A DNA stretch of 64,000 bases. Origin: Oleispirillum sp963668495 (GTDB lineage Bacteria; Pseudomonadota; Alphaproteobacteria; Rhodospirillales; Rhodospirillaceae). The stretch's first letter is position 1; every line of letters begins with the position of its first letter. Shown in pieces: positions 7,349 through 16,778 of this stretch. The stretch covers positions 558,001 through 622,000 of the forward strand of contig OY764545.1 in the NCBI GenBank assembly GCA_963668495.1, given 5' to 3'. Below the pieces are notes generated by a model. It saw only the letters and a list, made by a program, of their open reading frames with translations. It ran no database searches and was not told where the DNA came from. The position numbers were made by a program, and so were the translations under genes.

Positions 7349-9231
7349 CAGGCATCTCGCCTTTCAACCGAACCTGTATCATCGGCAAGGGCACGACGAG
7401 ACGGGTCCCGGCGTAAGGTCTCCTGCATAATGGCAGAGGCGATAGGCGCCGCGACAGACGACCCGCCACCGCCGTGCTCAACCACAACACAGCAGGCATA
7501 ACGAGGGGTATCCACGGGTGCGAAAGCGACGAACAGGGCATGATCCCGCTCCCGCCACAGCAGCTCATCATTTTTAAGCACGCCGGTTTCACGCTCTTTC
7601 ATACTGATGCGCCGGACCTGTGCCGTCCCGGTTTTGCCCGCCATTCCTTGCCCATCAATGTCAAAACGTGATCCACGAGCCGTTCCGTGCACGGCATTCA
7701 CCACCGCATCCATACCTTTTTGGACGATTGCGATGGACTTTGGACTGATCCCCACTGGCGGGAAATCCTTTGCCGCAACCGATGACAAGTTTTCGGCACC
7801 CGGTTTGGGCCGGGTCAGACGCGGAACAACCGCATATCCACCATTAGCAATGCGAGCCGTCATCACCGCCAACTGTAAAGGTGTGGTCAGCACATAGCCC
7901 TGACCAATCCCGGCGTTAAACGTTTCCCCCGGCAACCACGGTTGTCCGGTCAATGCCCGTTTCCATGCCCGGTCAGGGATCAGACCCGACACTTCATTAG
8001 GCAAATCAATGCCAACAGTCTCGCCAAGGCCAAACCGACGAGACACATCGGCGATTTTGTCGATACCAACCCGCCGAGCAATTTCATAGAAATACACATC
8101 ACAAGAATGCTGTAGGGCTTCGATCATGTTCACGGGACCATGCCCCCACCGTTTCCAGCAGTGAAAACGGTGTGAGCCAAGATCCGTATGACCAAGGCAG
8201 GTAATCTTTTGATCCGGCGTGATTACCCCAGCCTCAAGCGCAGCCATCGCCACAATCATCTTGTACGTAGACCCCGGGGCGAATTGTGCAGAAATGCATT
8301 TGTTTCGTAACGGCGACTTCGGATTTGTCGACAGCTCTTTCCATTCATCCGGTGTCAGGCCGCGATTAAAAGCATTGGGATCAAAGCTCGGGGTCGAAGC
8401 CATAGCCAGAACGTCACCGGTATGGACATCCATCACGACCACCGCCGCGCTTTCATCCCCGACCTGTTGCGTGGCAAATTTTTGCAGTTCCAGATCAATG
8501 GTCAGATAAACATCTTCCCCCGGCATGCCTTCCGTTCGTTCCAACTCGCGGATGACCCGGCCCAGCGCATTCACCTCAACCTTTGAATTGCCGCCTTTTC
8601 CACGCAGTGCCAAATCATGCAATCGTTCCATCCCTGCGTTGCCAATGCGAAACCCCGGCAGCTCCAACAACGGATCCCCGGTCAGGTCTCGCTCTTTCAC
8701 GCTGGAAACATAGCCAAGGACTTCGGAGGCATATGCATCATTGGGATAAAACCGAGTCAAACCTTCATCAATGATCACCCCCGGCAGGTCCGGCGCATTC
8801 AACTGAATTTGCGCCATTTCCTCCCACGTCAGATTGCTGCGTACAATGACCGGGACAAAGCCACGATTGCGACGAATATCCCGCCGAATTCTGGCCCGGT
8901 CCTTATCAGTCAGGTTTACAATCAAACTTAATGCATTGAGGGTCTTGTCAAGGTCAGGAACCTGTTCCCGAACAATCAGTGCCCGGAAATTTTGCCGATT
9001 GACTGCCATCTCCCGACCGAAGCGGTCAAGTATCAATCCTCGCGGCGGCGGCAGCAATCGCATGCTAATCCGATTTTCGTCCGCCAGCATGCCATAACGT
9101 TCAGCTTCCAGCACTTGCAGGTAATACATGCGGGCGACAAGGGCGCCGGTCAAAGCCAACTGCCCACAGCCAAGCATCATGGCCCGACGTGAAAACAGCT
9201 TTCCGCGTTCGCTATCTCTGGCACCGATCAT
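7348..9231 (-). CDS. mrdA: Penicillin-binding protein 2 (elongasome transpeptidase)
   Basis: A 627-residue class B penicillin-binding protein with one N-terminal membrane helix (about residues 17-37), a dimerisation/pedestal region, and the transpeptidase domain. Catalytic motifs are the SxxK serine in APGSTYKMIV, the SxD motif in HSCDVYF (as in other PBP2 proteins) and KTG in GMAGKTGTAQV. It crosslinks peptidoglycan in lateral wall growth with RodA. It overlaps mreD by 4 bases and rodA by 1 base. Confidence 0.96.
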   Translation of the reverse strand: MIGARDSERGKLFSRRAMMLGCGQLALTGALVARMYYLQVLEAERYGMLADENRISMRLLPPPRGLILDRFGREMAVNRQNFRALIVREQVPDLDKTLNALSLIVNLTDKDRARIRRDIRRNRGFVPVIVRSNLTWEEMAQIQLNAPDLPGVIIDEGLTRFYPNDAYASEVLGYVSSVKERDLTGDPLLELPGFRIGNAGMERLHDLALRGKGGNSKVEVNALGRVIRELERTEGMPGEDVYLTIDLELQKFATQQVGDESAAVVVMDVHTGDVLAMASTPSFDPNAFNRGLTPDEWKELSTNPKSPLRNKCISAQFAPGSTYKMIVAMAALEAGVITPDQKITCLGHTDLGSHRFHCWKRWGHGPVNMIEALQHSCDVYFYEIARRVGIDKIADVSRRFGLGETVGIDLPNEVSGLIPDRAWKRALTGQPWLPGETFNAGIGQGYVLTTPLQLAVMTARIANGGYAVVPRLTRPKPGAENLSSVAAKDFPPVGISPKSIAIVQKGMDAVVNAVHGTARGSRFDIDGQGMAGKTGTAQVRRISMKERETGVLKNDELLWRERDHALFVAFAPVDTPRYACCVVVEHGGGGSSVAAPIASAIMQETLRRDPSRRALADDTGSVERRDA

Positions 9232-9752
9232 AGCACATCCATCAAAACGCGACGTTCCACCACATTACACAGACCAAAAATCAGTGGGAAAAATAAAACA
9301 TTCAGAACTAACGCCATGAACACCTGACCGGGCGGTGCGAATACCCCCTGAATCATGGCAGCAATAATCCATGTGAAAGCAGAGGCCAGAACTGCGACCA
9401 AGGCATAGCCCCACCAATGGACGACGAATGGCTTGTCCCGGAAAAACATCCCCTGTGTGGACACCCCCGCCCGCGTCAACAGCAGCGTCATGGTGAACAA
9501 GCCCAACGGCACCCCTGTCAACAGATCCTGCAACAAGCCGATAACAAAGGCCGAACCAACGCCAAAAAGCTCGGGACGATGAATGGACCAAAAGTACACA
9601 ATGCACAGGGTCAAGGACGGCATCACCAGATTGATCAACGGCAAGTGAGTCTGGGTCACAGTAAACAGAACCACCGTTAAGGCAGATAAAAACGGCAAAG
9701 TCTGCCGCACTGCGATATCAAATTTTTGACCAGCCGTTTTTTCAATAATCAC
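9228..9752 (-). CDS. mreD: Rod shape-determining membrane protein MreD
   Basis: A 174-residue, very hydrophobic protein with about five membrane segments. It lies between mreC and mrdA, as MreD normally does, and family length is about 160-180 residues. The sequence is poorly conserved in this family, so the call leans on size, topology and position. The start is a GTG at 9752, and no strong ribosome-binding site is visible. It probably links MreC to the membrane elongasome. Confidence 0.9.
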   Translation of the reverse strand: MIIEKTAGQKFDIAVRQTLPFLSALTVVLFTVTQTHLPLINLVMPSLTLCIVYFWSIHRPELFGVGSAFVIGLLQDLLTGVPLGLFTMTLLLTRAGVSTQGMFFRDKPFVVHWWGYALVAVLASAFTWIIAAMIQGVFAPPGQVFMALVLNVLFFPLIFGLCNVVERRVLMDVL

Positions 9753-9787
9753 TTGAGGTCATCCCCCACTGCACGCCCCGCCACAGG

Positions 9788-10756
9788 TTACGGAGCCTCT
9801 GCCGCGGTTTCCTGCTTTGTCTCTGCCTCTGCATCTTTTTCACGCAGCGCCTTGCCCTGTTCCCGTGCCGATGTCAGGGCGTCTTTCTGGGCCTCCGCAT
9901 CCTCTTCATCAAGGGTTTGCAGAACCCCACTCAGGCCGAAGTCCAGAACTTCCACCATCTCCAAACGATCCCGATCCATGAACGGTTGAACCCGAATGGA
10001 TGAATCATCTACTGAAGTTACAACCCCGACAGAAATCCCTGCAGGCAAACCACCTGCATGTCCAGAGGTGACCACACGATCACCGGGTGCAACCCGTGCC
10101 CCGGCAGGAACATAAAGGAGACGCGGCTTTTCGGTGTTGTTGCCGGCCAAGATGCCTCGGATACGGGATTTTTCCAAAACCACAGGGATACGGGAGGTAA
10201 TATCGGTAATCAACATAACCCGGGAAGCCTGCCGCCCAACCTGAGCCACACGCCCGACAAGACCATCGCCGGAAATTACCGCCATACCCTTGCGCACACC
10301 ATCATCCCGCCCGGCTGCAATCAACAATGCATGGGCAAACACGCCACCGGTATCCCCGGTAACGCGCACGGCAAAGGAATTGACAGCAGGTGGAGCCTTA
10401 TAATTCAGCAAGGCTTGCAGTTGCGCGTTTTCAGCTTTCAGCCGATGGGCCTGATCTCGCCAAGCCTGCATTTGCTGATTGTCTTCACGCAGCCGTGCGT
10501 TTTCGGCCCGCAAATTGGCAAGATCGCGCACGTTGTCTGTGGCTTCGGATAAGATTGACGCCGGTTGCGATAAAACACGCACCACAGGGGTCATCATATC
10601 CACCACCACGCTACGCGCACGTTCGACAATCAGCACGTCAGCCTTGCCAAGGACAATCAGGGCAAAGGCAAGGACAAACAGTGCAATAAAGGCAAACCGC
10701 TGGATAAACAGACGGGCCACATGCAAACGGCCGCCTGAAACCGCACTGGGTTTCAT
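9788..10756 (-). CDS. mreC: Rod shape-determining protein MreC
   Basis: A 322-residue protein with one N-terminal membrane helix (about residues 16-38), a coiled coil (about 70-115, LRAENARLREDNQQMQ) and a periplasmic beta domain containing VSGDGLVGRV. The last 40 residues are Glu/Lys/Ala-rich and probably disordered. MreC forms a periplasmic scaffold that activates PBP2-RodA. It is the second gene of the cell-shape operon. Confidence 0.95.
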   Translation of the reverse strand: MKPSAVSGGRLHVARLFIQRFAFIALFVLAFALIVLGKADVLIVERARSVVVDMMTPVVRVLSQPASILSEATDNVRDLANLRAENARLREDNQQMQAWRDQAHRLKAENAQLQALLNYKAPPAVNSFAVRVTGDTGGVFAHALLIAAGRDDGVRKGMAVISGDGLVGRVAQVGRQASRVMLITDITSRIPVVLEKSRIRGILAGNNTEKPRLLYVPAGARVAPGDRVVTSGHAGGLPAGISVGVVTSVDDSSIRVQPFMDRDRLEMVEVLDFGLSGVLQTLDEEDAEAQKDALTSAREQGKALREKDAEAETKQETAAEAP

Positions 10757-10831
10757 GTGCGTGTCTCCCCTAACCGTTTGCAGTCATTCCCTGTATGCAC
10801 TCCCTGTCACCCCAAGCGTCAAGCGTAGCAA

Positions 10832-11872
10832 TTATCCCATACGGGACAGAACGTTACGGAAGGTGCGTGGATTATCCAACGCCCGCCCGGTACCAAGAGC
10901 CACACAGGTCAATGGGTCATCCGCAATGGAGACCGGCAGGCCAGTCGCATGACGCAATACATAATCCAGATTGGTCAACAGCGCACCGCCACCCGTCAGG
11001 ACGATCCCCTTATCCACAATATCCGCAGCCAATTCCGGTGCAGTGTGTTCAAGGGCAACTTTCACGGCGTCGATAATCTGACTGACCGGTTCGGCAAGGC
11101 TTTCGGCAATTTGCCGTTCGCTGAGAACGATTTCTTTCGGCACGCCATTCATCAAATCGCGGCCTTTGATTTCCATGGTCCGGCCTTCGCCGTCTTCCGG
11201 TGGGCAGGCAGAGCCGATTTCTTTTTTGATCCGCTCGGCAGAGCTTTCACCGACCAAAAGGTTATGGTTGCGGCGGATATAACCAATAATGGCTTCATCC
11301 ATTTTATCGCCGCCGACCCGAACCGAACGGGCGTACACGATGCCACCAAGGGAAAGCACGGCAACCTCGGTCGTGCCACCGCCAATATCCACAACCATGG
11401 ACCCGGTCGGCTCCGTAACCGGGAGACCTGCACCGATTGCCGCCGCCATTGGTTCCTCGATCAGCATGACGCTGCGCGCACCTGCGGCCTCAGCCGATTC
11501 CTGAATGGCGCGGCGTTCCACAGCGGTCGAACCAGACGGCACACAGATCACCACCATCGGCGAGGCAAAACTGCGCCGATTGTGCACTTTACGGATAAAG
11601 TGCTTGATCATTTCTTCCGCAACCTGGAAATCGGCAATCACGCCATCGCGCAACGGACGAATGGCTTGAATGGAACCGGGCGTCCGGCCCAGCATTTGCT
11701 TGGCTTCTTCCCCAACGGCCAATACATGGGTCCGACCACGTTCTTCCGCGATCGCCACCACTGACGGTTCGTTCAGAACAATGGATTTGCCCTTGACGTA
11801 GACCAGGGTATTGGCCGTGCCCAGATCTATGGCAATGTCATTGGACAGCCATCCTGTCAGTCTGGAAAACAT
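10832..11872 (-). CDS. mreB: Actin-like cell-shape protein MreB
   Basis: A 346-residue actin/Hsp70-fold ATPase. The phosphate-1 motif IDLGTANTLVY, phosphate-2 motif VVDIGGGTTEVAVL and adenosine motif VLTGGGALL are intact. The N-terminus MFSRLTGWLSNDI is amphipathic, which in other MreB proteins binds the membrane. It polymerises under the inner membrane and directs the elongasome. GAGG precedes the ATG. It is the first gene of mreBCD-mrdA-rodA, and the 190 bases upstream hold only the leuA terminator and presumably the mre promoter. Confidence 0.97.
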   Translation of the reverse strand: MFSRLTGWLSNDIAIDLGTANTLVYVKGKSIVLNEPSVVAIAEERGRTHVLAVGEEAKQMLGRTPGSIQAIRPLRDGVIADFQVAEEMIKHFIRKVHNRRSFASPMVVICVPSGSTAVERRAIQESAEAAGARSVMLIEEPMAAAIGAGLPVTEPTGSMVVDIGGGTTEVAVLSLGGIVYARSVRVGGDKMDEAIIGYIRRNHNLLVGESSAERIKKEIGSACPPEDGEGRTMEIKGRDLMNGVPKEIVLSERQIAESLAEPVSQIIDAVKVALEHTAPELAADIVDKGIVLTGGGALLTNLDYVLRHATGLPVSIADDPLTCVALGTGRALDNPRTFRNVLSRMG

Positions 11873-11981
11873 TCGTCCTCGCTTCTCAACCTCTGACGCC
11901 TTATGGCGCGGATAACAATAACACAGTCAGCCAATATCGCGGATAATTGCAACCGAAGCAACACCTGTACTGTCAGGAAGC

Positions 11982-12012
11982 AAAAATGCCGGAGCTTTAT
12001 CCCCCCGGCATT
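11982..12012 (-). terminator. leuA terminator
   Basis: On the minus strand AATGCCGG and CCGGCATT pair around a 12-base loop and run into five T residues, 55 bases after the leuA stop. Confidence 0.8.
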
Positions 12013-12066
12013 CATACCACAAGTTCACAGTCTTGGCAGACTCGTTTTTCACAGGACGACTTTTCC

Positions 12067-13626
12067 CTATACGGAGATACCGTCCGGCACGGTTTTTTCC
12101 CGTTTTACCAACAACTTGTTCAGGGCGTGAATATAGGCCTTCGCCGATGCAACCATGGTGTCCGTATCCGACCCTTGGCCCTGTACGGTTTTACCGCCTT
12201 CTTCCAACCGGACCGTTACTTCACCTTGTGCATCTGTACCTTTGGTTACGGCCTGCACTTGATACAGTTCCAAGGTGGTATGTTGCGGAATGGCATCACG
12301 CAGAGCCCGAAAAATCGCATCCACCGGACCATCACCGGAAGCATCGGTGACAATGGTATCCCCGTCAAAGCTGACTTCGATGTGGGCATGGGGCGGACGG
12401 TGGACAGTGCCACATTTGACTTCCATGGAAATCAGCTGGATGCGGTCCGCACTGCGCATGGCGGTATCATCGACAATGGCGGCGATGTCCTCGTCAAACA
12501 CGTCTTTTTTCATGTCTGCGATTTCCTTGAAGCGCGTGAACAGCTTGTTCAAGGTATCTTTGTCAGGATCGTCATAGCCCATTTGCAACAATTTATCGCG
12601 GAAAGCGGCGCGACCCGAATGTTTCCCCATGACCAAGGATGACTTGGTCAAACCAACGGACTCCGGCGTCATGATTTCATAGGTTCCGGCATGTTTCAGC
12701 ATGCCGTCTTGGTGGATACCGGATTCATGGGCAAAGGCATTGGCCCCGACGATTGCCTTATTCGGCTGAATGGTAAAGCCGGTGATCGACGATACCATAC
12801 GGGAAACCTTGGTAATATTTTCGGTTTTGATGTTGGTGGTAAACGGCATGATATCGGCACGGGTTTTCATCGCCATGACAATTTCTTCCATGGCGGCATT
12901 GCCTGCCCGCTCACCCAATCCGTTGATGGTGCATTCTACCTGACGGGCACCAGCCTGAACCGCAGCCAAGGAATTGGCGGTCGCCAAGCCCAAATCATTG
13001 TGACAATGCACAGAGAAAATTGCCTTATCCGAATTTGGCACCCGCTCCATGGTTGAACGGATCAGCTCCGCATATTCTGTCGGAACGCCATAACCGACCG
13101 TATCCGGAATATTGATGGTGGTGGCACCGGCAGCAATCGCGGCTTCAACACAGCGGCACAGGAAGTCCGGTTCAGTCCGGGAGCCATCTTCCGCCGACCA
13201 TTCCACATCTTCCACCAGATTACGGGCGAAGCCCACGCTGTGACGAATGGCATCAACCACCGCATCCGGGTGCATCTGCAACTTGTATTTCATATGCAGT
13301 GGACTGGTGGAAATGAAGGTATGAATGCGGTGGCGGGGTGCAGGGCGAACTGCATCAGCACAGCGTTGGATGTCGGCTTCCTTGGCTCGGGACAGGCCAC
13401 AGATCACACTGGACTTTGCCCGCTCGGCAATGGCTTTGACGGCTTCAAAATCACCGATGGATGCAATGGGAAAACCGGCTTCGATCACGTCCACACCCAT
13501 GGCTTCCAGAGCCTCTGCCAAGCGCAGTTTTTCTTCCAAATTCATGGATGCGCCGGGGGATTGCTCACCATCGCGCAATGTGGTGTCAAAAATAATGATG
13601 GATTGTTGGTCGGTTACGATGGTCAT
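12067..13626 (-). CDS. leuA: 2-isopropylmalate synthase
   Basis: A 519-residue enzyme of the LeuA long form. The TIM-barrel N-terminus carries the metal and substrate motif TTLRDGEQSPG, and HCHNDLGLATANS supplies metal-binding histidines. GLGERAGNAAMEEIVMA is the family signature. The C-terminal ~120 residues form the leucine-binding regulatory domain. It condenses acetyl-CoA with 2-ketoisovalerate, the first committed step to leucine. The upstream region encodes a leucine-rich leader peptide and a terminator-like hairpin, so transcription is probably attenuated by charged tRNA-Leu in addition to feedback inhibition of the enzyme. Confidence 0.97.
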   Translation of the reverse strand: MTIVTDQQSIIIFDTTLRDGEQSPGASMNLEEKLRLAEALEAMGVDVIEAGFPIASIGDFEAVKAIAERAKSSVICGLSRAKEADIQRCADAVRPAPRHRIHTFISTSPLHMKYKLQMHPDAVVDAIRHSVGFARNLVEDVEWSAEDGSRTEPDFLCRCVEAAIAAGATTINIPDTVGYGVPTEYAELIRSTMERVPNSDKAIFSVHCHNDLGLATANSLAAVQAGARQVECTINGLGERAGNAAMEEIVMAMKTRADIMPFTTNIKTENITKVSRMVSSITGFTIQPNKAIVGANAFAHESGIHQDGMLKHAGTYEIMTPESVGLTKSSLVMGKHSGRAAFRDKLLQMGYDDPDKDTLNKLFTRFKEIADMKKDVFDEDIAAIVDDTAMRSADRIQLISMEVKCGTVHRPPHAHIEVSFDGDTIVTDASGDGPVDAIFRALRDAIPQHTTLELYQVQAVTKGTDAQGEVTVRLEEGGKTVQGQGSDTDTMVASAKAYIHALNKLLVKREKTVPDGISV

Positions 13627-13674
13627 TGGTTCTGCTCCTGCCGCCCGCTCTATGGGCTAAATACTTTGGTCGCG

Positions 13675-13704
13675 AAAAAATCGGGAAAGTGATGACATCA
13701 TCCC
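13675..13704 (-). terminator. Candidate leuA attenuator hairpin
   Basis: On the minus strand GGGATGATG and CATCACTTTCCC can pair with a 3-base bulge, followed by GATTTTTT. It lies between the leader-peptide stop and the leuA start. A competing stem GCATGGC/GCCGTGC sits just upstream. The terminator stem is weak on paper, so folding should be computed. Confidence 0.5.
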
Positions 13705-13734
13705 CTGAACGCGCGCACGGCGTGCAGCCATGCC

Positions 13735-13878
13735 TTAAGACGCCCAGGGGCCGATAAGTCGTAGAGCTAGGAGGAGAAGAAACAGGGAGGACAGCGGCAG
13801 CACCCACACCGGACATTCAGCCGTACGTGCGATTGCACGGGCTTTGCGTCGGTCTGTGGTTTGCATGCGATAGGTCAT
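13735..13878 (-). CDS. leuA leader peptide (attenuator)
   Basis: A 47-codon frame upstream of leuA ends in a stretch with nine leucines in 15 codons (LPLSSLFLLLLALRL), using CTG, CTT, CTC and CTA codons. Leucine runs before a terminator in front of leuA are the hallmark of ribosome-mediated attenuation. The ATG at 13878 is used here, and a second ATG at 13866 is also possible. The frame continues further upstream to 14007, but that part crosses the presumed promoter. No function beyond regulation is expected. Confidence 0.7.
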   Translation of the reverse strand: MTYRMQTTDRRKARAIARTAECPVWVLPLSSLFLLLLALRLIGPWAS

Positions 13879-13947
13879 GTACGGTCCACTGTTCAAGTTC
13901 TGATGAAACAATGTGAGCGCATAGGGCGTAAAAACGCAAGACTCTTT

Positions 13948-13978
13948 TTTATATTTTTTAGGATTGAAGTTTTTGCAA
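13948..13978 (-). promoter_or_regulatory. Possible leuA leader promoter
   Basis: On the minus strand TTGCAA (13978-13973) is followed after 17-19 bases by the A/T-rich AATATAAA. It lies about 70 bases before the leader-peptide ATG. The match is fair only. Confidence 0.35.
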
Positions 13979-13997
13979 AGCAGACAGGTCAGATCAT

Positions 13998-14028
13998 AAC
14001 GGCGCACAGAGATCCCCTGCGCGCCGTT
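13998..14028 (-). terminator. Hairpin downstream of the symporter gene
   Basis: AACGGCGCACAG and CTGCGCGCCGTT form a 12-bp stem (one G-T pair) with a 7-base loop. It starts 25 bases after the symporter stop on the minus strand. There is no T-run after it, so it may protect the 3' end rather than terminate. Confidence 0.5.
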
Positions 14029-14052
14029 GAAAACAGAAGCTCAAAACAGGGG

Positions 14053-14961
14053 TTATGGTTCTCTGCGAGACCAAATCCCGGCCAGAATCGACCCGGATAT
14101 ATTATGCCAGATGCTGAACAAAGCCCCCGGCAATGCCGCCAGCGGTGTAAAGTATTTCATCGCCAATGCCACAGCCAAACCAGAATTTTGCATACCGACC
14201 TCAATGGCGACGGTACGACATTCCCGTTCGCTGAACCCAACCAAACGGCTAATGACATACGCCCCGGTCAGACCACAGGCATTGTGCAAAACAATTGCCG
14301 CCAATACGCCCATGCCGACGGTGGAAATCCGTTCATGATTCAGCCCGACGATAATCATGATCACCAAAACAATCGCCACGACGGAAAACAAGGCAAACAG
14401 GTTGTGGCGTTTTTCAATGAATTTATGAAAGAAGAAATTCAGAATTACGCCCGCCAGCACCGGGATAAAGACGATTTTCAAAATGCTGAGCAACATGCTC
14501 AAAGCCGGAACCGGCACAGTCTGCCCCACGTATAACAGCGTCAGATACGGCGTTGCCAAAATGGACAAAAGTGTGCTGGTCACCGTCATGGTGATGGACA
14601 AAGCCACATCGGCCTTTGCCAAATAGGCAATAACGTTAGATGCCGTACCGCCGGAGACCGCCCCGACAAGAACCATCCCAACCAACAGGTCGGTTTCAAG
14701 TCCCAACAATTTTGAAACCAAGAATGCCGCCAATGGCATCAAAAGGAACTGCAAAACCACGGTTAAGGCGATCACTTTCGGGCGGCGCAGGGCTCGGGTA
14801 AAGTCAGAGGGACGCAGAGTCACCCCCATGCAAAACATAATCCCGACAAGAAACGGAATAATCAGACTTTTGTACCCAATCACCAAATCCGGTTGTGCAT
14901 AAGCAATAGCAGAGCCAAGCACAGCCCACAGTGGGAACAATGACAGTACGGTTGCGAGCAT
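14053..14961 (-). CDS. Bile acid:sodium symporter family (SBF/BASS) transporter
   Basis: A 302-residue inner-membrane protein with about nine or ten hydrophobic segments. It has the family features VSGGTASNVIAYLAKADVALS, split here as VSGGTASNVIAYLAK plus ADVALS, and IEVGMQNSGLAVALA, which line the two crossing helices that bind substrate and Na+. The same fold transports bile acids, pyruvate, pantothenate or other organic anions, so the substrate is not assigned. It is transcribed away from the threonine aldolase gene and has its own promoter region (14962-15132, no other feature seen there). Confidence 0.85.
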   Translation of the reverse strand: MLATVLSLFPLWAVLGSAIAYAQPDLVIGYKSLIIPFLVGIMFCMGVTLRPSDFTRALRRPKVIALTVVLQFLLMPLAAFLVSKLLGLETDLLVGMVLVGAVSGGTASNVIAYLAKADVALSITMTVTSTLLSILATPYLTLLYVGQTVPVPALSMLLSILKIVFIPVLAGVILNFFFHKFIEKRHNLFALFSVVAIVLVIMIIVGLNHERISTVGMGVLAAIVLHNACGLTGAYVISRLVGFSERECRTVAIEVGMQNSGLAVALAMKYFTPLAALPGALFSIWHNISGSILAGIWSRREP

Positions 14962-15132
14962 GAAACTTGTCCTGTTCTTGGAAAAAATTTGGGGAGGCTT
15001 ACCCTCTCAGCCCCAAGGACGCAAGTTTTTTTGAAAATGACAATTCAGTGATAGAAGCAATTCTGTATGGTGTTGGATAGTTACGGTGCCTAAACTCTGT
15101 CTGATTATTGATCTTCCAGCAGGATACGCCTT

Positions 15133-16161
15133 ATGCCCATGTATAGTTTTGCCAATGATTATAGCGAAGGCTGCCACCCGCGCATCATTCAGGCCTTGGC
15201 AGAAATTGCCCCCGATCAACATGCCGCATACGGCAATGATGCCCAATCCAACAGGGCAAAGGCTCTGATCCAGACACACTGTAATGCCCCCGATTTGCCA
15301 ATTTATTTTGTTTCCGGCGGCACCATGGCAAACCTGTTGGTCATTGCCTCCGCATTGCGGGCACATGAATCCGTGCTTTCGGTTGATACTGGTCACATCG
15401 TCGGTCATGAGGCCGCCGCGATTGAAGCCACAGGGCACAAAGTGATCTGCGCCCCCGCAACAAACGGCAAGCTGACGCCAGCGGCACTGAGCGCAGCACT
15501 AACCACAAACTCTGCGGTGCCACACAATCCCCGCCTGCGCATGGTCTATATTTCCAACGCAACCGAAACCGGAACGGCCTATACCCTGGCGGAATTAACT
15601 GCCCTATCCGATTTATGTCGAGCGCATGATTTGTTTTTGTTTATGGATGGCGCACGTCTTGGCAGTGCCCTGATGAGTGATGCTTGCGACCTGACTTTGC
15701 CGGATATTGCCCGCCTCACCGACGCATTTTGGATCGGCGGCACCAAGAACGGAGCCTTGCTCGGTGAAGCAATCGCGTTCCCAAATGCCGAGCTTGCCCG
15801 GGATTTTCCCATACACCTGAAACAACGCGGCGGCATGATGGCGAAAAGTATTTTGACCGGAACCCAGTTCGCTTGCTTGTTCGAAGACGGATTGTATTTC
15901 TCGCTCGCACGGCATGCCAACGCCATGGCCCGCAAACTGGGGGAGGGAATCGTAACTGCCGGATACGAGCTAACGGCTCCGGCAACCACAAATCAGATTT
16001 TTCCAGTTCTGCCCAATGCCATCATTGATCGGCTAGCTGCCAATTTTGCGTTTCATGTTTGGCAAAAGACCGATGGCGACCACGCTGTCATCCGCTTGGT
16101 CACAAGTTGGGCAACAGATGAACACATGGTGGACGCATTCTTAGCCGAATTGGCAGGATAG
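15133..16161 (+). CDS. Low-specificity threonine aldolase / beta-eliminating lyase family
   Basis: A 342-residue PLP enzyme. The expected Schiff-base lysine is in WIGGTKNGALLGEA, and the aspartate of FMDGARLGSAL contacts the pyridine nitrogen. The N-terminus FANDYSEGCHPRIIQALAE is typical of the threonine aldolase family. It would cleave threonine/allo-threonine to glycine and acetaldehyde. Related lyases act on other beta-hydroxy amino acids. AGGA lies about 10 bases before the ATG. A second ATG two codons on is equally possible. Confidence 0.88.
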   Translation: MPMYSFANDYSEGCHPRIIQALAEIAPDQHAAYGNDAQSNRAKALIQTHCNAPDLPIYFVSGGTMANLLVIASALRAHESVLSVDTGHIVGHEAAAIEATGHKVICAPATNGKLTPAALSAALTTNSAVPHNPRLRMVYISNATETGTAYTLAELTALSDLCRAHDLFLFMDGARLGSALMSDACDLTLPDIARLTDAFWIGGTKNGALLGEAIAFPNAELARDFPIHLKQRGGMMAKSILTGTQFACLFEDGLYFSLARHANAMARKLGEGIVTAGYELTAPATTNQIFPVLPNAIIDRLAANFAFHVWQKTDGDHAVIRLVTSWATDEHMVDAFLAELAG

Positions 16162-16240
16162 GCTTGGTCAATATCTCCGCACGGGCGTCGGTTTTGTGGC
16201 ACAGTATACAAAACTCTCCACGACAGGTCGGAAGGCAGGC

Positions 16241-16711
16241 ATGACACATGCGTTTCAGGACTACTACAGCGACGATTTCAGCCATTGTTATGGCTGTGGC
16301 ACCGCCAACCCCCATGGCAACCAATTAAAGAGCTATTGGGAAACTGAGGGGGAAACCACCATTGCCCGCTTCCGCCCCGCTCCACACCACAGTGCAGGAT
16401 CTGTCCACCAAGTTTATGGCGGCATGCTGGCCTCGCTGCTGGATTGCCACGGCACGGGGTCTGCCACTGCGTTCTTGTACCGGGATCAAGGACGGACCAT
16501 GGGTGACGATGGCCCAAAAATCCACTGTGTCACCGCATCCTTGACCGTGAATTTCCTGAAACCCACGCCCATGGGGGTGGAATTGGTTATGCGCGGCAAA
16601 TTACGGCGTCTGGAAGGCCGCAAAGTCTGGCTGGACCTGTTTCTCAGTGCAAATGATCAGGTCTGCGCCAGTGGCGAAATCCTTGCGATTGCCCTCAAAC
16701 CGTCTGAATAA
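16241..16711 (+). CDS. PaaI-type hotdog thioesterase
   Basis: A 156-residue hotdog-fold protein. It has HSAGSVHQVYGGMLASLLDCHGTGSA, quoted in parts as QVYGGMLASLLD plus CHGTGSA, where the acidic residue of the central helix is the usual catalytic Asp. The product is probably an acyl-CoA thioesterase of unknown substrate. An N-terminal CYGCGTANPHG segment is common to a subgroup of this family. I chose the ATG at 16241 because GGAAGG lies 5 bases upstream; a GTG at 16196 would add 15 residues. Confidence 0.82.
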   Translation: MTHAFQDYYSDDFSHCYGCGTANPHGNQLKSYWETEGETTIARFRPAPHHSAGSVHQVYGGMLASLLDCHGTGSATAFLYRDQGRTMGDDGPKIHCVTASLTVNFLKPTPMGVELVMRGKLRRLEGRKVWLDLFLSANDQVCASGEILAIALKPSE

Positions 16712-16727
16712 TCACTGCCGACAGTAA

Positions 16728-16758
16728 AAAAAGGCTCCGAAATTATCGGAGCCTTTTT
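16728..16758. terminator. Bidirectional terminator between thioesterase and TRAP permease genes
   Basis: AAGGCTCCGA and TCGGAGCCTT form a perfect 10-bp stem with loop AATTA. It is flanked by A-runs on the left and T-runs on the right, so it can stop transcription from both converging genes. Confidence 0.92.
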
Positions 16759-16778
16759 CTGTCTTGGATTAGATAAAC

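Noticed and set aside
10949..11764. Long open frame antisense to mreB (271 codons)
   Set aside because: mreB is unambiguous on the other strand. The antisense product is His/Arg/Asn-rich without any family feature and has no ribosome-binding site.
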